Shown piece by piece: positions 1-8,527 of a DNA stretch of 64,000 bases (position 1 is its first letter; each line of letters opens with the position of its first letter). This stretch comes from Heyndrickxia camelliae (GTDB lineage Bacteria > Bacillota > Bacilli > Bacillales > Bacillaceae_C). The translations under genes were made by a program, and so were the position numbers. A model generated the notes under the pieces. It saw only the letters and a list, made by a program, of their open reading frames with translations, made no database searches and had not been told where the DNA came from. Where the stretch lies: contig NZ_PIQO01000007.1 of assembly GCF_002844575.1 (NCBI RefSeq), forward strand, positions 117,885 through 181,884, written 5' to 3'.

Positions 1-243
1 TAAGGAGATCTTCCAATCTTTCTATTTTCAAAAAAAAGGGTATATATATGAACGGGAATTAAAATGATTAACAGATGTAAAAGAATTTTTTCTAGGATCA
101 TTACTCCCCTACTTCCTTGACTTTTTTACTGGATACAATACGACAAAATGTGATAGATATCCTGCATTTAATACAATATAATGGGATTTTTACGTAAAAA
201 AAAGGAGCCTTTCCAACATAATGGCTTGGGCTCCAGTTCCATT
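1..243. other. Intergenic start of window
   Basis: No gene could be supported here. The first bases resemble a ribosome-binding site (taaggaga) but no open frame follows that I would defend. The only structured element is the hairpin at 196-234 that ends helD transcription, listed separately. Confidence 0.5.
196..234 (-). terminator. Rho-independent terminator of helD
   Basis: On the minus strand GGAGCC pairs with GGCTCC around a short loop and is followed by a run of eight T. It lies directly downstream of the helD stop codon. Confidence 0.8.
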
Positions 244-2541
244 TTATGAGTCAAGTTCACCAAAGAGGGATGCATCTTGTATTTGATCAAGTAAAAAGCA
301 TGATTTATGCTTTCCAAATAGCATCAAGCGGTGTAAAGGTCTTGTCATAGATACATACAAAAGCTTAATATCTATTTCATTTGCCTCAAATGTTTCATCC
401 AATGTGCATACAATCACAGCATCAAATTCAAGCCCTTTTGATAAATGAGAGCTGACGATTACTACTTCATCCTTATTTATTTCCTCATTTTCCTGCAAAG
501 ACTGAATAGATAATGAAGAATATTTTCCGAAAAGCTTCGCTAATTTCTTGCACTCGTTATTTGTTTTGCCAATAACAGCTACCGTCTTTATCCCTTCTGA
601 ATACATTTTTTCAATTTCACTGCAAATTTTTTCAATTGTTGCTTTTTCAGTCGTTGTTTCTATAAATACGGGTTTTTGGCTATGACGAACCACCGGCTCC
701 ACTGGTGGAAGATTTAATTGCAATAGCTTTAAAATTTCATTGGCTGCATTCATAATCTCAATGGTGGTACGATAGCTTTTTTGCAATGTTTTGTAGCTTG
801 CACGCGGGAAGATATCCTTATACACAATACTCCAGTCATTGATCCCCCTGTAGGAATGAATGCCTTGAGCCAGGTCTCCCACAATAGTAAACATATCGGT
901 TTCCAATACGCTTTTTAACGCATACAGTTGAAAATAGCTGTAATCCTGTGCTTCATCAATAACAACATTCTTTACACGCAGCATTTTATCAATTCCAAAT
1001 AACTTTCCTTGCAAATAAAGCAGTGCGGATAAATCCTCTAATTCATAGCTTTTTTCTGTAGATAGCAAAAGCTGATAGTTGCAGAAGAATTCAATTTGTT
1101 TTTCGGTTAAATCCAGCGCATATTTTGAGAAGAGCTCTTTGTTGGTGACAAGCTCTTTATAATAATGAAACAAATCATATTTTGGAATTTGCTTCATATA
1201 AGTATTAACTGCTGTTCTGACCTCCTTATTTATTTCTTTTAAAGCATAATCTTTTTTATCCAATGCCATGGAGACATATTTGCGCCGATTTTCAGGATTT
1301 GCTTTACTGTTTAATGCTCTTTCTAATTTTTCATCATAAAAATTTGTGATTTTTTCAATCATTGTCTTTTTTTCTGTTCTTACATGGTTTTGCAGAATTC
1401 GTTTAATTTTCTCTATTCGTTGATAGTAAGGAAGGTATTCGTATTCATAAGTAATCAGCTTTCTTAATTTTTTCGCACTGTAAAGCCGGAATTTCGAAAT
1501 ATAGAAGTCTTCTTTTGGCAGTAGGGTTTGCAAAATGTCTTGTAAGTATTGATTGATAATATCCCTAAATTGCAAAGACCCTTTAAATGCCGAAATCCAT
1601 CTAGTTAATTCAGGGTCTTGGACTTCACGATTCATAAATTTAAGTAATTTTTCATCTGGATGTTTTAATTTTATTTTTTTGCCGATGCATTTTAATGCGT
1701 AATCAACAAAGGTGGTTTGATGTATATTTTCGACTCCCAGTTCTGGAAGCACTTCCGAAATATAATCGATAAACAATCGGTTTGGGGCTAATATCATTAA
1801 CTGATTAGGAGTAAAGTGTTCTGCGTAAGTATAAATAAAATATGATAAACGGTGTAGGGCAATGGTTGTTTTACCGCTTCCGGCTGCACCTTGGACAATG
1901 ATTGGCTTGTTTAAGTCTGCACGGATAACATTATTTTGCTCCTCTTGAATGGTTGAAACAATTTCTGTAAGCCGATTACTGGAACTGTTCGCAAGGGACA
2001 TCTGCAGAAGTTCATCATTGGTGGTTAAATCAATATCTCGAATGTCCTCCAATTCACCATTTTCAATGATGAATTGACGTTTTTGTGACAGATACCCCTC
2101 ATATTCTTCGCCTTCCGCTTCATAAGAAACCTCCCCTAACCGCCCATCATAATAAAGGTTAGCAACTGGAGAACGCCAATCTACAATGATCGGCATTTGT
2201 GTTTCCTTATCAAAAAGTGAAATTTTTCCGATATAAAGAATTTCTTCTTGATTGGTTTCTTTACGCAGAAAATTGATCTTAGCAAAATAAGGCTTGGTCG
2301 CAAACTTTTTTAATCTTTTAACTTCCTCCTCCGTTCTTCTTAAAAGATTAGAGTTGGTTAACATACTCATATAACTTAAACTGCTGTCCTTTAAATCGAT
2401 TCCTTCAAGGGAACTCTTGAGGTTTTCCCTGAAGTTTTCTTCTGTGGATTCAGATGCTTTGATTACAATATCCATATACTTTTTGGTAAACTCCAAACGG
2501 TCAAGCTCTTCTTGATAATCAGGATGCTGGATATTTGGCAC
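244..2541 (-). CDS. helD: HelD-like RNA polymerase recycling ATPase
   Basis: This is a superfamily 1 (UvrD/Rep-like) ATPase of 765 residues, close to the 774 of Bacillus HelD. The N-terminal ~190 residues are a charged helical arm, as in HelD proteins that insert into the secondary channel of RNA polymerase. Walker A is visible as GAAGSGKTT near residue 218, and Walker B as VIDEAQDYS near 525. Late helicase motifs (SSHLSKGLEFDAVIV, LYVSMTRPLHRL) are near the C-terminus. Known HelD proteins release stalled RNA polymerase from DNA using ATP. The chosen start is a GTG preceded by GAGGGGG at nine bases spacing. It is monocistronic, with its own terminator. Its 5' leader contains a terminator-like hairpin (2578-2607), which may attenuate expression. 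Confidence 0.92.
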   Translation of the reverse strand: MPNIQHPDYQEELDRLEFTKKYMDIVIKASESTEENFRENLKSSLEGIDLKDSSLSYMSMLTNSNLLRRTEEEVKRLKKFATKPYFAKINFLRKETNQEEILYIGKISLFDKETQMPIIVDWRSPVANLYYDGRLGEVSYEAEGEEYEGYLSQKRQFIIENGELEDIRDIDLTTNDELLQMSLANSSSNRLTEIVSTIQEEQNNVIRADLNKPIIVQGAAGSGKTTIALHRLSYFIYTYAEHFTPNQLMILAPNRLFIDYISEVLPELGVENIHQTTFVDYALKCIGKKIKLKHPDEKLLKFMNREVQDPELTRWISAFKGSLQFRDIINQYLQDILQTLLPKEDFYISKFRLYSAKKLRKLITYEYEYLPYYQRIEKIKRILQNHVRTEKKTMIEKITNFYDEKLERALNSKANPENRRKYVSMALDKKDYALKEINKEVRTAVNTYMKQIPKYDLFHYYKELVTNKELFSKYALDLTEKQIEFFCNYQLLLSTEKSYELEDLSALLYLQGKLFGIDKMLRVKNVVIDEAQDYSYFQLYALKSVLETDMFTIVGDLAQGIHSYRGINDWSIVYKDIFPRASYKTLQKSYRTTIEIMNAANEILKLLQLNLPPVEPVVRHSQKPVFIETTTEKATIEKICSEIEKMYSEGIKTVAVIGKTNNECKKLAKLFGKYSSLSIQSLQENEEINKDEVVIVSSHLSKGLEFDAVIVCTLDETFEANEIDIKLLYVSMTRPLHRLMLFGKHKSCFLLDQIQDASLFGELDS

Positions 2542-2577
2542 TACTTGATGCCCCCTCTCAATGTGAATACAGACGCA

Positions 2578-2607
2578 AAAAGGCCATGAATTCAGTAAAA
2601 ATTCATG
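2578..2607 (-). promoter_or_regulatory. Terminator-like hairpin in helD leader
   Basis: On the minus strand CATGAATT pairs with AATTCATG around a seven-base loop and is followed by GGCCTTTTT. It sits about 40 bases upstream of the helD start codon, after the terminator of the preceding RS-repeat gene. It could be an attenuator of helD, or a second terminator of read-through transcripts. Confidence 0.4.
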
Positions 2608-2775
2608 ACTTTAATCACTTGCACTTTTGGGAAACGTAAAATTAATTGTATTATACTTCCAGGGAAATGTCTAATATTTTTGTAAATTTCCCTGATAAAA
2701 TTCTTCAGACTATTATTTCGATTATTTACTGAAATTATCCTTTCGTCACTTGCTTATTTTTACAAATATCGTAAC

Positions 2776-2810
2776 GAAAAGAAAACCTGTCAAACTATTG
2801 TTGACAGGTT
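2776..2810 (-). terminator. Terminator of the RS-repeat gene
   Basis: A ten-base perfect stem (AACCTGTCAA with TTGACAGGTT) and a seven-base loop are followed on the minus strand by TTCTTTTC. It lies 127 bases after the stop codon of the Arg/Ser repeat gene. Confidence 0.8.
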
Positions 2811-2936
2811 ATTCAGGAACTACCAGAAGTCACATTTTAATCCATATTTGAATATAATGAAAAATCACAAGCACAGATTTAAGCAATCATTTAATGGAGC
2901 AAATATATTTTTATTAGGGAAATCGAAAACTAGTAA

Positions 2937-3425
2937 TCAAAAGTTAGAACGTCGGTTTGAACTGCGCCTTGTATTGCGTCTTGAACTGCGTCTTGTATTG
3001 CGTCTTGAACGTTGGCTAAATCTGCTTCTCGAACGTCGGTTAAAACTCTGACTCGAACGTCTCTGCGAACGACTTTGCGAACGATGACGCGAACGACGTC
3101 TTCTCGAACGTCTGCTTGAACGTTGTCTTCTTCGGCGTCTAGAGTCACTTCTCAACGATCTAAACACTATTAATAAACGTGAACGATGTCTCGAGCGTCT
3201 GTCCGAACGACGACGAGAACGACTTCTTTCACTTCGGCTTTCACTGCGACTTGCACTGCGACTTGCTCTACTGCTTGCACTGCGACTTGATCTACGAACT
3301 TCACTACGACTTGACCTACGTCTTCTTGAACCTTGAGCCCTTGGTTCTTGGTAAAAAAAATGGCTTAACCCCTTTCTTTCACCTTCCCGTACAGCATCTT
3401 GAACCTCTAATGCTGAGAATCCCAC
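2937..3425 (-). CDS. Arg/Ser-repeat protein, probable spore protein
   Basis: This 162-residue protein is not recognised as a member of a named family. Residues 1-33 are ordinary sequence; from residue 34 to the end it is almost entirely Arg and Ser in RS, SR and RRRS repeats, broken by a short hydrophobic patch (LLIVF) near residue 84. It is extremely basic. The start is a GTG with AAGGAG nine bases upstream, and a clear terminator follows, so it is a real transcription unit and not a shadow of the smaller overlapping frames. A CATANNNTA -10 element with AC 17 bases upstream (3484-3511) resembles a sigma-K promoter. By analogy with the Ser/Lys/Arg-rich coat proteins CotG and CotB, which are phosphorylated by CotH, I infer a mother-cell spore coat or spore-core nucleic-acid-binding protein. 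A DNA/RNA condensing role is the main alternative. Confidence 0.72.
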   Translation of the reverse strand: MGFSALEVQDAVREGERKGLSHFFYQEPRAQGSRRRRSSRSEVRRSSRSASSRASRSASRSESRSERSRSRRRSDRRSRHRSRLLIVFRSLRSDSRRRRRQRSSRRSRRRRSRHRSQSRSQRRSSQSFNRRSRSRFSQRSRRNTRRSSRRNTRRSSNRRSNF

Positions 3426-3483
3426 TCAAATCAACTCCTTATGGTTATCTATACATGAAAGTTTTATAAACTTATCATTGATA

Positions 3484-3511
3484 TAACGTATGTTGAAAGC
3501 AGTTATTACGT
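3484..3511 (-). promoter_or_regulatory. Possible sigma-K promoter of the RS-repeat gene
   Basis: On the minus strand CATACGTTA (3492-3484) fits the CATANNNTA -10 consensus for late mother-cell sigma factors. An AC lies 17 bases upstream (3511-3510), as in sigma-K promoters. The predicted start of transcription is about 50 bases before the GTG start codon. The match is short and could be chance. Confidence 0.4.
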
Positions 3512-3731
3512 ACAGGACAAACGTTTAATTTATAAAAATTCATCCAGTTTTTTATAATTTTTATGTATAGTTTCTTTTTGTTTCGGTAAAAACTATAGGG
3601 TGAAAATATATTTTAAAAAGGATATTTACCCTCGTGTTCCACTTTTCGGAAAGACTGTATAAAACAAGTTCTATCTTGAAAAACTATGAATGGAAATACA
3701 TATTGGAAATATCCGTGTTGGAGGTATTTTA

Positions 3732-3932
3732 ATGGTAACTGGTAAAGTTAAGTGGTTTAATGCAGAAAAAGGCTTTGGTTTTATTGAAGTCGAAGGACAA
3801 GATGATGTATTTGTACATTTTTCTGCTATTCAAGGTGAAGGCTTCAAAACACTTGAAGAAGGGCAAACCGTCACATTTGAAATCGAGCAAGGTGCCCGCG
3901 GACCACAAGCAACAAATGTTCAAAAGCAATAA
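3732..3932 (+). CDS. Cold shock protein (CspB/CspC type)
   Basis: A single cold-shock domain of 66 residues, the usual length for Bacillus Csp. RNP1 is seen as KGFGFIEV and RNP2 as VFVHF, with the conserved KWFNAEKG start. These proteins bind single-stranded RNA and DNA and act as RNA chaperones in the cytoplasm. The ATG at 3732 is chosen because GGAGG lies nine bases upstream; an in-frame ATG at 3690 would add residues unlike any Csp. The 5' leader is long and AT-rich, as is common for genes controlled at the mRNA-structure level during cold shock. It is monocistronic, with its own terminator. Confidence 0.95.
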   Translation: MVTGKVKWFNAEKGFGFIEVEGQDDVFVHFSAIQGEGFKTLEEGQTVTFEIEQGARGPQATNVQKQ

Positions 3933-3936
3933 TGAC

Positions 3937-3965
3937 AAAAGACTCCTTATCTGGAGTCTTTTCTT
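3937..3965 (+). terminator. Terminator of the cold shock gene
   Basis: AAGACTCC pairs with GGAGTCTT, followed by TTCTT. It starts five bases after the stop codon. Confidence 0.85.
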
Positions 3966-4093
3966 ATATAGAGTAATATAGGCATAACACTGGAGAGTTG
4001 GTAATTGAATAGTTCCGTTTGGAAATATTTGGACCTATTATTATGCTTTGTCCTTTTATTTTTAATGTCTTGTAACAGAATTACTACAGCGCT

Positions 4094-4110
4094 GTAATAA
4101 TATTGTCATA
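4094..4110 (+). promoter_or_regulatory. Probable WalR box
   Basis: TGTAAT-N5-TGTCAT matches the WalR direct-repeat consensus TGTWAH-N5-TGTWAH at 11 of 12 positions. It lies 47 bases before the start of the LysM-3D gene. In B. subtilis the similar gene yocH belongs to the essential WalRK cell-wall regulon, so the placement fits. Confidence 0.55.
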
Positions 4111-4157
4111 TTAGAATGGTATATTTTTCTTAAGACAAATATAAAGGAGCAAAGAAC

Positions 4158-4718
4158 TTGAAGAAAATCATTCTTACTTTCAGTGCGTTGCTTATAATAA
4201 CATTTGGACTATCAAACGGTGCATTTGCAGCCTCCAATACATATACTGTGAAAAAAGGCGACAGTTTATATAAAATAAGCAAAAAATATAAAGTTTCTAT
4301 TACACACTTAAAACAATGGAATCATCTCAAATCTAATACAATACATATTAATCAAAAATTAAAAGTTGCTGCTCCAGTAAAAGCATCCGCTGCTAGCAAG
4401 AAAAAAGCAACTGTAAAAAACAAAAAAGTAAAAGAAATCACTGTAACTGCTACAGCATATACAGTCAGCTGCAAAGGATGTAGTGGCATCACTGCGACTG
4501 GAATCAATTTAAAAAAGCATCCTAAATCTAAAGTTATCTCAGTGGATCCAAAGATAATTCCTCTAGGAACCAAGGTATATGTAGAAGGTTATGGATATGC
4601 CATTGCAGCAGACAAAGGAAGCTCTGTTAAAGGAAATAAAATTGATGTATTTTACCCAACGCTTAAACAGTGTTATAAATGGGGAAATAAAAAAGTAAAG
4701 ATTAAGATATTAAAATAA
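4158..4718 (+). CDS. LysM and 3D domain cell-wall protein (YocH-like)
   Basis: A secreted 186-residue protein. Residues 1-24 form a Sec signal peptide ending AFA-A. One LysM domain (YTVKKGDSLYKIS, about residues 28-70) binds peptidoglycan. A Lys-rich linker follows, and then a C-terminal 3D domain (about 95-186) with the conserved Asp residues in VDPKIIPLG, AADKG and KIDVF. The 3D domain has a double-psi barrel fold shared with MltA-type lytic enzymes, so peptidoglycan cleavage outside the cell is likely. The start is a TTG preceded by AAGGAG. The WalR box upstream fits a growth-linked wall-remodelling role. B. subtilis YocH has two LysM domains; only one is visible here. A second 3D protein with a different N-terminus is at 54655. 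Confidence 0.88.
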   Translation: MKKIILTFSALLIITFGLSNGAFAASNTYTVKKGDSLYKISKKYKVSITHLKQWNHLKSNTIHINQKLKVAAPVKASAASKKKATVKNKKVKEITVTATAYTVSCKGCSGITATGINLKKHPKSKVISVDPKIIPLGTKVYVEGYGYAIAADKGSSVKGNKIDVFYPTLKQCYKWGNKKVKIKILK

Positions 4719-4747
4719 ACCAAGGCGTTAATTGCTTTGGTTTTTTC
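4718..4747 (+). terminator. Terminator of the LysM-3D gene
   Basis: ACCAAGGC pairs with GCTTTGGT around a short loop and is followed by six T. It begins at the stop codon. Confidence 0.75.
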
Positions 4748-4842
4748 TTATTTTATTATATTTTATGAGATTATCATGTAACAAAAACTCTGTTAAAATA
4801 TAAAGATGGAAGTTATTTAAAATTTCAAAAAGGGATGATTGT

Positions 4843-5805
4843 ATGAATAAAAGAAAACTAGTCATCACACAAAATATTAACGAACAGTATAGTTCTAAAA
4901 TCAAAGAGATTATTCCAGATTGGGATATTATCATTGGAAGAGATTCTTCTGTATGGATAGATCACCTTCAGGATGCGGAGATTATTGTCGGCTGGAAAAA
5001 GGAAATAAAAGAGTATTGCATTGATCAAGATTCTAAGCTTCGCTGGTTACAAAGCTGGAGTGCTGGTGTTAATAATTTTCCTTTGGAAAAGATGGCTGCA
5101 AAGCACATGATGATTACTTCTGCAAGCGGGGTTCATGCATATCCCATTTCTGAAACTATTTTTGCACTAATGCTTGGGTTAACTCGAAAGATACATACAT
5201 ATGTAAGAAATCAAGTAAAAAAGAATTGGCATCATGCTCAATTGGGGCTTGAAATGCATGGAAAGACTGTTGGTATTATTGGTGTTGGCGCAATTGGTAA
5301 GGAAACCGCAAAACTAGCGAAGGCATTTGGAATGAAAGTGATAGGAGTTCGTTTTTCCGGAAAACCAGAGGAATATGTGGATGAAATGTTTACTTCTTCT
5401 CAGTTAAATGATATTCTTCCAAAATGTGATTATGTAGTAGTAACACTGCCTTCTACAAAAGAAACCTATCATATGTTTGGAAAAAAGCAGTTCTCACTGA
5501 TGAAGCCTTCTGCCTATTTTATTAATATTGGACGCGGAGATACAGTGGTAGAGCAGGAATTAATTGATGCTCTAAGGGAGCAAAAGATTGCTGGTGCCGG
5601 GTTGGATGTATTTGAAAAGGAACCACTATCAGAGAACAGCCCGTTATGGGAGTTTGACAACGTCATCATTACTCCACATACTTCTGGATCAACCGAGAAT
5701 TATGATAAAAGAGTAATAGAAGATATTTTCCTTCCCAATTTAAAGCATTATATCGAAGAAAACAAACCGACAATAAATGTTGTGGATTATAATAGGGGTT
5801 ATTAA
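4843..5805 (+). CDS. D-2-hydroxyacid dehydrogenase
   Basis: A 320-residue NAD(P)-dependent dehydrogenase of the D-isomer-specific 2-hydroxyacid family, which interconverts 2-keto acids and D-2-hydroxy acids in the cytoplasm. The Rossmann motif GVGAIG is at residues 147-152. The catalytic triad of the family is intact: Arg231 in the GRGD motif, Glu260 in FEKEP, and His279 in TPHTSG. The substrate cannot be read from the sequence; it is shorter than SerA and lacks ACT domains, so it is a glyoxylate/hydroxypyruvate/phenylpyruvate-type enzyme rather than biosynthetic phosphoglycerate dehydrogenase. The ATG follows an AAAGGGATG Shine-Dalgarno. It is monocistronic and converges on pepV with a shared terminator. 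Confidence 0.88.
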   Translation: MNKRKLVITQNINEQYSSKIKEIIPDWDIIIGRDSSVWIDHLQDAEIIVGWKKEIKEYCIDQDSKLRWLQSWSAGVNNFPLEKMAAKHMMITSASGVHAYPISETIFALMLGLTRKIHTYVRNQVKKNWHHAQLGLEMHGKTVGIIGVGAIGKETAKLAKAFGMKVIGVRFSGKPEEYVDEMFTSSQLNDILPKCDYVVVTLPSTKETYHMFGKKQFSLMKPSAYFINIGRGDTVVEQELIDALREQKIAGAGLDVFEKEPLSENSPLWEFDNVIITPHTSGSTENYDKRVIEDIFLPNLKHYIEENKPTINVVDYNRGY

Positions 5806-5846
5806 GAAGAAGGGGGAAAACAGTTTCTCCCCTCTTCTATTTTTTA
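5806..5846. terminator. Bidirectional terminator between dehydrogenase gene and pepV
   Basis: GAAGAAGGGGGA pairs imperfectly with TCTCCCCTCTTC. T-runs lie on the plus side (ATTTTTTAT) and A-rich sequence on the other. It separates two convergent genes. Confidence 0.65.
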
Positions 5847-7256
5847 TAATGATATATTTGCTAATTCATATATTGCTCTTGCGTAAATTGCAGTAGCTTT
5901 TAATAAATCTTCTACCTCTATATATTCATCCTGCTGATGAGCTCTGTATTCTTTTCCAGGAAAGCATGCTCCAAATGCTACACCCTTCTCTATAAAGCGT
6001 GCATAGGTGGCCCCGCCAGAAGATAGAAGTGTTGGCTCAAGATTTGTTTCTTCTTGATATACTTTCTGCAATGCCTGAATCATTGGATCATCTCCATCAA
6101 CAAAATGGGGGGATGATTCACGATATTCTGCAATGCTGAATCCCTTATCTTCCACTGCCTTCACTATTTTCTCTTTTGTTTGTTTAAAATCCAAGGTTAC
6201 CGGGCAGCGCATATTTAGAAATATAGTAGCTTCCCCATCGTGCTTATACTGAATAATACCAGGATTGACTGTAAGTGAGCCTGTTACATCATCTGAATAA
6301 GAAATTCCAATTTTCTCACCATAATAATCGTTATGCAGTTCTGATAAAAGCGATAAAAATGGTTGAACATCGGACTGAAGCTGAAATGAGGATAAAAATT
6401 CACCAAGTGCCGTTCCTGCATTTCGACCAGCAAAAGGTTCCATTGCATGAGCAGAGATACCAAAGAGAGAAAGCTTTATCTTATCTGTAAAAACTTCCAT
6501 ACTATGATGATATTGATTTTCTTTGCAGTATTCCTCAAACTTTTCAGCCACTTCACTTATATTCCCGCTTAATATTGCTGTCGCCTGTTCCGGAACCATG
6601 TTTATTCTGGTACCTGCAGAAAAGGATACAAGATTTATGTTAGCTTTTGTGCTATGGCTAGATTTATTTTGAACAATTTTTATACTCATTTGCCCCTTCT
6701 CCGCGTTAATAATAGGGAAATCAGCATCTGGAGCAAATCCTAAGGTAGGCATTTTTTCTACTTGTTGATAATGCCTCATACAACTCATTCCACTTTCTTC
6801 ATCCGTTCCAAAAATAATACGTACATTCCTTTTCATCGGAAGTCCCAGCTCTTTCACCAACTTTAATCCATAAAATGCTGCCATCGTTGGTCCTTTATCA
6901 TCAATCGAACCTCGAGCAAAAATTTTACCATCTCGAATGGTTGGTTCAAAAGGAGGACTCGACCAGTCTCCAGTAGCAGGTACGACATCTACATGACACA
7001 AAACCCCTACATGATCGTCATCTGTATAATTACCATGTTCTGCATACCCAGCAAAACCATCTACATTTTTCGTTTTGAATCCAGCCTCATTCGATAAATG
7101 TAATATATATTCTAGTGCTTTTCCTACGTTTTCCCCCATTGGATATTTCGATGTTTTCGTAGTTAAATCTTTCACACTTTCGATCTGCAGTAATCCAAAT
7201 AAATCCTTGATTAATTCCTCTTTTCGGTTTTGCACTTCCTGATACCAATTCACCAT
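5844..7256 (-). CDS. pepV: Dipeptidase PepV (M20 family)
   Basis: A 470-residue zinc aminopeptidase/dipeptidase of the M20 family, which hydrolyses dipeptides after peptide uptake in the cytoplasm. Metal and catalytic residues are visible in order: His88 and Asp90 (CHVDVVP), Asp119/120 (SIDDKGP), the Glu pair 153-154 (TDEESGM), an Asp in APDADFP, and a C-terminal His in YRAHQQDEY. A lid (dimerisation) domain lies in the middle, with SAHAMEP at its hinge. The length matches PepV of bacilli and lactic acid bacteria. The ATG follows AGTGAAAAGGA. It is monocistronic. Confidence 0.93.
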   Translation of the reverse strand: MVNWYQEVQNRKEELIKDLFGLLQIESVKDLTTKTSKYPMGENVGKALEYILHLSNEAGFKTKNVDGFAGYAEHGNYTDDDHVGVLCHVDVVPATGDWSSPPFEPTIRDGKIFARGSIDDKGPTMAAFYGLKLVKELGLPMKRNVRIIFGTDEESGMSCMRHYQQVEKMPTLGFAPDADFPIINAEKGQMSIKIVQNKSSHSTKANINLVSFSAGTRINMVPEQATAILSGNISEVAEKFEEYCKENQYHHSMEVFTDKIKLSLFGISAHAMEPFAGRNAGTALGEFLSSFQLQSDVQPFLSLLSELHNDYYGEKIGISYSDDVTGSLTVNPGIIQYKHDGEATIFLNMRCPVTLDFKQTKEKIVKAVEDKGFSIAEYRESSPHFVDGDDPMIQALQKVYQEETNLEPTLLSSGGATYARFIEKGVAFGACFPGKEYRAHQQDEYIEVEDLLKATAIYARAIYELANISL

Positions 7257-7440
7257 TCCTTTTCACTCCCATTCGAACTTGATCTTTGCTTTTAAATATT
7301 TCAAATTTTTTAGTTTTCACCTTATTTTATCATAATCATTCTAGAACAGAACTTTTTGAGTATACTGTCCTTGTATAACAAATACGTTGATGTAGAACCT
7401 CTCTTATGAGGAATAAATATATATTTGGAAGGTGAAACAC

Positions 7441-8052
7441 TTGAACAAAATGACAGGAATTTATGCGATTATTTTAGCTAGTGGCCAATCGAAAAGGATG
7501 GGCACCCCAAAGCTATTATTGCAATGGAAAGGAATGTATATAATAGAACATATTCTTTCCAAAACAGTTTCCTTACCATTTGCAGGTCTAAAAGTCGTTA
7601 TCCCTAAAGACAATGAATCACTAAAAAAAACTGTATCCAATTATCCGTGTGATCCTATATACAACTTCTCTCCCAGCCTTGGGTTGGGATATAGTCTGTC
7701 GTTAGGAATTCGTTCCCTTCCTGCAGATGCAAAAGCTGCAATTATCCTCCTTGGTGATCAGCCCGGAATAGATTCAGAAGATATACAAAACCTCTGTACA
7801 GAATATGTTCTGAATGACTTCTGCAATAACAAAGTCATCATGCAAACAAAATACCAGGATGGACAAATTGGTCATCCTATTCTCTTCAGCTCTCACTTTT
7901 TTCAAGCATTAACTGCTGCATCTGGAGATAGGGGAGGTAAGGATATCATTCAACGTAATCTCCGCTTTTTATCCATATGCCATAGTGACAATCTATATCC
8001 GGAAGACATTGATACACCCCACGATTACCTGAAATTAATCCTTGAGGAATGA
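7441..8052 (+). CDS. MocA/PucB-like nucleotidyltransferase
   Basis: A MobA-like NTP transferase of 203 residues. The signature LASGQSKRMGTPKLLLQ (residues 12-28) binds the nucleotide, LLGDQPG carries the metal-binding Asp, and GHPILF is typical of the MocA/YgfJ group. Relatives attach CMP or GMP to molybdopterin, or are PucB-type maturation factors of xanthine dehydrogenase. No molybdenum enzyme or moa/moe gene lies nearby, so the partner is unknown. I prefer TTG at 7441, because GGAAGGTG sits six bases before it. The GTG at 7432 overlaps this ribosome site and is unlikely. It is followed by the YjcZ-type genes with a 150-base gap. Confidence 0.8.
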   Translation: MNKMTGIYAIILASGQSKRMGTPKLLLQWKGMYIIEHILSKTVSLPFAGLKVVIPKDNESLKKTVSNYPCDPIYNFSPSLGLGYSLSLGIRSLPADAKAAIILLGDQPGIDSEDIQNLCTEYVLNDFCNNKVIMQTKYQDGQIGHPILFSSHFFQALTAASGDRGGKDIIQRNLRFLSICHSDNLYPEDIDTPHDYLKLILEE

Positions 8053-8167
8053 ACTCATTATTATTTTTTAAATCGTTTGCCTCTTACTTTCCCTTGTTGG
8101 TTAAATAACTATTTTGCTTTTATAAAAATTTTTATGTAAGGAGTCCAATCCAGACACGTTAAACCTA

Positions 8168-8176
8168 CATAGTTTA
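8168..8176 (+). promoter_or_regulatory. Possible sporulation-type -10 element
   Basis: CATAGTTTA fits CATANNNTA, about 30 bases before the first YjcZ-type gene. I see no matching AC at the sigma-K distance, so this is weak support for mother-cell expression. Confidence 0.25.
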
Positions 8177-8204
8177 TTAAGGAATAAGCCATGGGGGTGA
8201 TATT

Positions 8205-8294
8205 GTGGATGGTGCAGGTTACGGTGCAGGTTTTGCACTAATTGTCGTATTGTTTATCCTTCTGATTATCGTAGGAGCAGCTTACGTATATTAA
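8205..8294 (+). CDS. YjcZ-type sporulation micro-protein
   Basis: A 29-residue protein with a GTG start and GGGGGTGA upstream. A short Gly/Tyr-rich head (GAGYGAG) leads into one hydrophobic helix ([17 protein letters not shown]) and a short tail. This is the hallmark of the YjcZ/YtrI-like small proteins of Bacillaceae, many of which are in spores. The function is unknown; the helix should insert in a membrane. A second member follows 34 bases downstream with a nearly identical hydrophobic block, so the two are a tandem duplication in one transcript. A third copy is at 59189. Confidence 0.8.
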   Translation: MDGAGYGAGFALIVVLFILLIIVGAAYVY

Positions 8295-8328
8295 TAGGTA
8301 AGTAAACCTTTCTGAAAGGAGGAGCTTT

Positions 8329-8487
8329 ATGTTTGGTCGTTGGGGATACGGATGCGGTGGCTACGGTGGTTATGGTGGCTGCGGGTATGGATATGGAGGA
8401 GGCGGCTTTGGATATGGCGGTGGCTTCGCGCTAATCGTCGTATTATTTATCCTTCTTATTATCATTGGAGCCGTTTGCTGGGCATAA
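8329..8487 (+). CDS. YjcZ-type sporulation micro-protein, Gly/Tyr-rich
   Basis: A 52-residue protein, ATG start with AAAGGAGGAG upstream. The first ~32 residues are Gly, Tyr and Cys repeats (GYGG and GGYG units); the last ~20 form the hydrophobic helix [16 protein letters not shown] found in YjcZ-type proteins. The Gly/Tyr head resembles cross-linkable coat material, which is an inference. It is cotranscribed with the 29-residue copy just upstream, and a strong terminator follows 40 bases after the stop. Confidence 0.82.
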   Translation: MFGRWGYGCGGYGGYGGCGYGYGGGGFGYGGGFALIVVLFILLIIIGAVCWA

Positions 8488-8527
8488 ATAGTCCACCTAT
8501 AAGCTAACTATATCTATGTAAAATTCA

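Noticed and set aside
2848..3469. Plus-strand and second minus-strand frames over the RS-repeat gene
   Set aside because: They are shadows of the repeat on other frames, without ribosome sites; only the minus frame 2937-3425 has start signals and a terminator.
3690..3932. Longer cold shock protein from 3690
   Set aside because: The extra residues do not match the family and the true ATG at 3732 has GGAGG.
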